From contig JBITNC010000001.1 in NCBI GenBank assembly GCA_050084985.1, forward strand, positions 199,268,001 to 199,332,000: DNA of 64,000 bases, read 5' to 3'. Origin of the DNA: Nageia nagi (lineage: Eukaryota; Pinophyta). The notes below the pieces were generated by a model. It was not told the DNA's origin. It ran no database searches and saw only the letters and a list, made by a program, of their open reading frames with translations. The translations under genes and the position numbers were made by a program. Position 1 is the first letter of the stretch; each line of letters starts with the position of its first letter. Below, piece by piece: positions 59,263-64,000 of the stretch.

Positions 59263-59634
59263 TTAACCTAGTGTATGTAAATCATACATTGAACTAGGAG
59301 AACTACACATAAAGGGTGTCACACCATGGGGCCTGAGTGGCCATGATGGTGAAGAGGATATCAATAGTCTAAAAGAATGTGCATAGATAGCAAATACAAG
59401 ATAATCCCCATAGCTAGCAAGGAAATAATAGATTACCAAAAATACATAGGGGTCATCATGGACAAGTAGTAGGTAAGCATAAAATGGATTTTGGTTGAAA
59501 ACACTAGGTGTTAAACGATCGAGTGAGAAAGTTATCAAAAAATAGAGAACACTACAAAGGATAGTATAGGAGAAGTAGCACAAAATTGGAGCATGAATAT
59601 TGTAGGTTGTGGTACTAGTAGAGCTAAGACTCAA
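59263..59634 (-). CDS. Unknown 123-codon ORF
   Basis: The frame opens with MSLSSTSTTTYNIHAPILCY and is rich in Ser, Leu, Phe and Tyr, with hydrophobic stretches such as FSYTILCSVLYFLITFSL. It is among the longer intact ORFs here outside the retroelements. I recognise no family. It may be a chance opening of the strand opposite a purine-rich region, so it is listed with low confidence. Confidence 0.15.
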   Translation of the reverse strand: MSLSSTSTTTYNIHAPILCYFSYTILCSVLYFLITFSLDRLTPSVFNQNPFYAYLLLVHDDPYVFLVIYYFLASYGDYLVFAIYAHSFRLLISSSPSWPLRPHGVTPFMCSSPSSMYDLHTLG

Positions 59635-59852
59635 GTGATGTGAGGAAGTAGATGCCCTATATTTTGTGTGTTGTTAGAGACCTAAGAGGGGATTTGAGGA
59701 CATAATTAATACTAGATAATTCCATGGAATGATTGAAGATGGATTTGAAGGGGTTTTAGCCTCAACATGAGTACAACACCTAAACAAAGAGTTTTATTTA
59801 TGCACAAGTCACTAAATATTATGAAATATCCAATGAATGTAGAGCTATAGTG

Positions 59853-62800
59853 TCACAACCCAACTTCCTATTATGGATACCCTTGCTAGATTCAAGACTA
59901 TGTAGCATTTGTTTGGTGTGAAATAAGAGGATATTGTGATGTTTTATTTCACTTATAGTATTTTTATGAAATTGATTTTAAAATCCTCTTATAAAAATAT
60001 GATATTAAATATATCCTCCTTTGTACAAGATATTATCGAGGTATACATGTTATGTTGTGTAGGTGTAGATACGAAGGCGAGATGCTCATGGGTATGAAGA
60101 TGATAACACAAGGTGGATCTAGGACCTAAAAAGAAGATCCAATATGAACACTACTAGACAACTTTCAATTTGTAAGACACATATAGCTATATGGGGTGAT
60201 GATAATCAAGAGTTTCCCTAGGATGTGTGTTGAATGTTTATTCTTATTGATTATTTGTTTTGAAGATTCCACCAATGACCCCCTAACAAAAATGTTAGTA
60301 GGGGTAGGTGATTTGTTGCACTTACATTACATATAGATATTAATTTAATTAATTAAGGATTAATTCAATTAATAAGATTATGTGATGAAGGATTAATTTA
60401 ATTAATGTGATTAATTAAATTAATAGCTTTATAAAAATAGCACTTAAAATTATTTATAATAATAATAATATCTAATAAATTAAAATAAAGTAATAAAATA
60501 AAAATAATTATGGATAAGCTTAAGGAAAAGATAAGCTTGACACATGGTTGGATAGGGTTAAGTGACAACTAAGAATTAGATTGCATGAAAAAAAAATATT
60601 ATTATTTTATTAGAAAACCTAATCTTTTGAAAAGTTATAAATGTACCTTTAGAGATCACATTTTAGAGGAATTACTAGTGAGAAGCAAAGCTCTGGATAA
60701 ATTGTGAATTAAGGCAAGGACTAGGATTTTCAAGGCTTAGGGTAGTCTTAGAAAAATCTCTTGGAGATGCAAGGTTATGTTGTTAAATTGGAAGGTCAAA
60801 CATTTTGCTTTGTGAAGGATTTTTCAACATAATAATTTCATCAATTTGATAGCATTATCAAGTTGATTAATCCTAATTACTCAGATGGGTTATATAGAAA
60901 TGATATTATATATTATTCTCTGAGTGCAAAATAAAAATAATAGTTTACACTTAAAAAGTAAGTAAAATGTTACTTTGAATTTGGTGATGTGAATAATTAG
61001 AAAATGATTTCTAATTAGGGTTTTCTACATAATGTGGTATTTTCAAAAAATATTATGGTTTATGATTTATTTTTCCTTGACTTGGTTTATTTTTTTTTGA
61101 TCTAGTTATTTTGGTTTGATCCATTACAAATTCAAATATTGATTTGATTCTTTGATTATAGCTAAGAATTTGTTCTTGTATTAAATCCATCATATTATTT
61201 GGTGAAAGTTTTCAAACAAATGTCATTAGTTTATTGGTAATAACTTTGTCATATGAACTCATATTCAAATGATATTTTGGGGGTAATTCATGGACATGTA
61301 TATGAACAAAATATAGGAATGTTTTGCTAATTAAATATGTAGAGAAAAAGATATAGGCATTCTAATAAGGCTAAAGTTTAAGATCTATGTTTTTGATCTA
61401 TTAGTTTATAGACATAAAGTCTATTTTAGTAATCAATAATTAATAGGATGAATATATAAAAGAATAAATTTACTCTATTATAGAGGAAGGGTTCCTTGTT
61501 AATAATTAGTATAGAGATGAAGATTCTCTTAAAATATTAAAGACATTTGGATATCTAAAAAGGAATATTCTAAGAAAAATAAATTACGTTATAGGAAATT
61601 TATTTTAGAATAAGTGCTAAAATAAATTAGGAAGGAAATGAATTTATGTGGAATCAAGTTTGGATTTATATTCTTCTCAAAAATTAAATCTAGGTTTGAG
61701 TATGTAACCTAGGAGATTCTTGGTATATTTTTATGTGAAAACATTTTTTCTTGTGTGTGCAAAGGTAGTTGCATTAGGAAAAGAAAGGTTGTTCTTATCC
61801 AAGTATACTTATGAGCTATAATATGCAAGGAAGGTGGGTTCATTCTTGTAAGCGATCCTTGCTTGTTCAATTAACTGAGGATATTGCTTCATATTTGAAA
61901 AAATATACTTGTATCAAGATTTTGGAAATTTATTAATGTAATATAAAGATGATTTGTAAGTTCTTGTATTACTATACATCACTAGATAATGAGAAAATTA
62001 TGATGTATTGTCAATATATACAATGTGTAATATGGAAACATGTATGGAATACTTTTATGATATATGGATGATATGTTAATGATATTCTAAGTGCAATGAT
62101 GATGTGATAAATATGTTGGTGTGATGTTTATATTTTATTGTAAGATAACAATGTGGTGGACTATGATAATATTTATGATGTTATTATGATATTTATGAAA
62201 AATATTAATTTATATTCATGATGAGTTTATTATGATAAGTTTATGTTTCATTATGAATGAATACTTTCAATTTTTCTAGAAAAGAATTATTGCAAAGTTA
62301 TATCCTTATTCGACATTGAATGGTAGGATGATGTTATGAGATAATATCTAAGAAAACTAAATTCAATTATGTATAATGAATAAGGTACTTGCAATAATTA
62401 TATTTTAATATTGTTAGACTATTTGTATAGAAATGTTATTGGTTGAGTAGGAGAAATAATCTTTCTAATGAAATGAGTCATGTATGGCTTAAGGTATGCT
62501 TCTATAGTTATGAGAAGATAACCTAGTTGAAGTCCAAATCTACCTAAGTAAGAGTTAGCATACTTGAACAAGTTATAATGAAACTATGTGTGAGACTTAG
62601 TAGTTATTACCTAGTATATTGACATAATCCTAGGAATTGAATATGAAACCTAGTCAAAACCCTAGGTAAGATTTGAGCACTATATTATGAGATTAAGGAA
62701 TTATCAAGTAGGATAATTTAAGAAAATCTCATGAGAAAAAATAATTATTGAATATGATAATTCAAAGCTCTCTATACACATGAATTCAAGTTAAGAATAA

Positions 62801-63262
62801 GGATTATCAAGAAGGATAATCAATGAATTCTCAAAAGTGGTCATGAAGGATCCTGAAGTACTTAAATTACTGATCTTGATGATGGTTTTGATCTAGATAG
62901 GTTAAGGTACCATCAACAAGATATAATGTTTCAAGATGGGTTTATTAAGTAAGAATGCTATTGTCTCCTAAGATGAACATTCTAGGAAAGCTATTTAGGA
63001 TATTTAACAAGAAGGTTAAATATTAAGAGATAAATGTTGTTATCATCTAATGATGAGATCACAACTCAAGAATGATAACACTTAAAACCATTAAGTGATC
63101 TCAATCTCATAGTTCACAAGTAGCTTCTAAACTATTATTATTGAATATCCATGTGTATTTGTATATTGGTTTTAAAAAAAGTTATACTCATTACATAAGA
63201 GTTTATTAGGATTGGAGTTAGTTCAGATTTGATTTTTAAGGTGTAAAAATTAGGTCCTAATA
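59853..63262 (+). repeat. Long LTR (about 3.4 kb) of a plus-strand gypsy element
   Basis: The start TGTCACAACCCAACTTCC at about 59853 is a typical LTR beginning, and the end is fixed by a primer-binding site at 63264. A TTATAAATG at about 60635 followed by a 100-base block without AT runs may be the promoter and R region. I see no gene inside. The length is large but plausible for a gypsy family with long LTRs; the partner LTR lies beyond the window. Confidence 0.55.
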
Positions 63263-63263
63263 T

Positions 63264-63277
63264 TTGGTATCAGAGCC
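63264..63277 (+). other. Primer-binding site, initiator tRNA-Met type
   Basis: TTGGTATCAGAGCC is a perfect match to the common plant PBS. It follows the long LTR. Confidence 0.85.
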
Positions 63278-63299
63278 TAGATTTTTAGGTTCACATAAG

Positions 63300-64000
63300 C
63301 AATCCCAAATTTCAACCAATAACTTTTGTGCTTGGGAAAAAGATGGCATCCTAGTAATTCTAGGGTAACTCATAATAGTAACAATTGGAAGACTATTCCA
63401 TGAGAATAAAAATCCTAATAGATATGAATAAGAGAGGTATGACTATCAAACATAGTCTCACTATGGAAAGGAAGATCCCTAAAGTAACTAAGTTGTCTGG
63501 ACATGGTGATGGTAAGGAATACAAGAAGGTATGTGGTACCCTCAAGAAGTTATAAATGTTTAAGAAGAGAAAACTTGTTGGTAAATATACCAACATATCT
63601 TATGATGAACATTTTAGGTAAACCATAAGGTTATTTAAGGTTAAATGATGAGATATGGTAGTCTTCCAAGGAGATGGCCACTCAAGAATGGATGAAACCT
63701 CAATAAGTTGGTATGAAAAAATAGTGCTCTTAATCACACTAGTTATAAGATAAGTTTTTAGAAAAAATAGAACTTCATACCTATTGCCAAATTTGTTTGA
63801 TCAAACAAAATTTTAACCCTAAAAAGGTTATTAAAATAGCTAGTATCAATATATTGGTTAAGAGATTTATCTAGTGATGAATAACCTTGAGAAGATTATG
63901 AGATAGCTTAATATTGATTTTTATTAATTAATAAATGAAGCAATCTCAAAAATAAGTTTGTATGATCTAAAAAAAAATTCAAGTGTTGAAACTTTAATAA
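63300..64000 (+). pseudogene. Leader and start of a gypsy gag region (partial)
   Basis: Sequence after the PBS has an ATGGCATCC at about 63342 (MAS followed by a stop), and scattered reading such as NNWKTIP. It should be the gag of the element whose 5' LTR precedes it, but the window ends before a diagnostic motif. Frames are broken. Confidence 0.35.

Noticed and set aside
1-64000. tRNA or rRNA genes
   Set aside because: No cloverleaf boxes A and B in proper spacing and no rRNA-like GC-rich conserved blocks were seen on reading; a covariance search would be decisive.

Overview
This window looks like nuclear DNA of a land plant with a large, transposon-filled genome. A gymnosperm such as a conifer is my best guess, because very old, heavily mutated LTR elements are kept in place and are mixed with PPR-DYW gene debris; that assignment is inference. 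The sequence is strongly AT-rich. I see no intact host gene, no rRNA or tRNA gene and no CRISPR array. Nearly everything recognisable is a decayed retrotransposon or a gene fragment riding among them, and short ORFs mark surviving exon-sized stretches of broken polyproteins.

Left third (1-26.9 kb). A Tat-type Ty3/gypsy element, B (about 869-22764, minus strand), is split by two later elements. Element A (3235-11553, minus, also Tat-type, with both the RT-linked and the second RNase H) sits between exact GGAAC target duplications inside B's pol. Element C (about 11959-18897, plus, another Ty3/gypsy family) sits between ATGAA duplications inside B's reverse transcriptase. B itself may lie within an older long LTR that begins at base 45. 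To the right are a plus-strand gypsy gag (24.9-26.1 kb) and the chromodomain end and truncated LTR of a minus-strand chromovirus (26.2-26.9 kb).

Middle (26.9-49.4 kb). A degenerate plus-strand tandem series of PPR/E/DYW modules (26.9-29.5 kb) is followed by a minus-strand PPR fragment (30.9-31.7 kb). Element E (about 31776-41105, minus) has LTRs, a gag and a 3' minisatellite, but where pol should be it carries a plant-mobile-domain (PMD) gene with a coiled-coil tail on the opposite strand. Element F (about 41.1-49.4 kb, plus, a relative of C) is a fossil gag-pro-pol interrupted by a ~5 kb insertion. That insertion holds a long antisense ORF of roughly 1000 codons (about 42.7-45.9 kb) whose family I do not recognise.

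Right (49.4-64 kb). F's 3' LTR leads into a possible primer-binding site. After it come ~7 kb with little recognisable apart from local tandem repeats, a probable copia-type LTR boundary at 57528, a minisatellite at 57.96-58.1 kb, and a long LTR (about 59853-63262) with a clear tRNA-Met primer-binding site at 63264 and the start of a gag region.

The best candidates for something undescribed are E (gag plus antisense PMD gene, no pol) and the unknown antisense ORF inside F. The best-supported evolutionary story is the B/A/C nest, where the insertion points, target duplications and interrupted reading frames agree.
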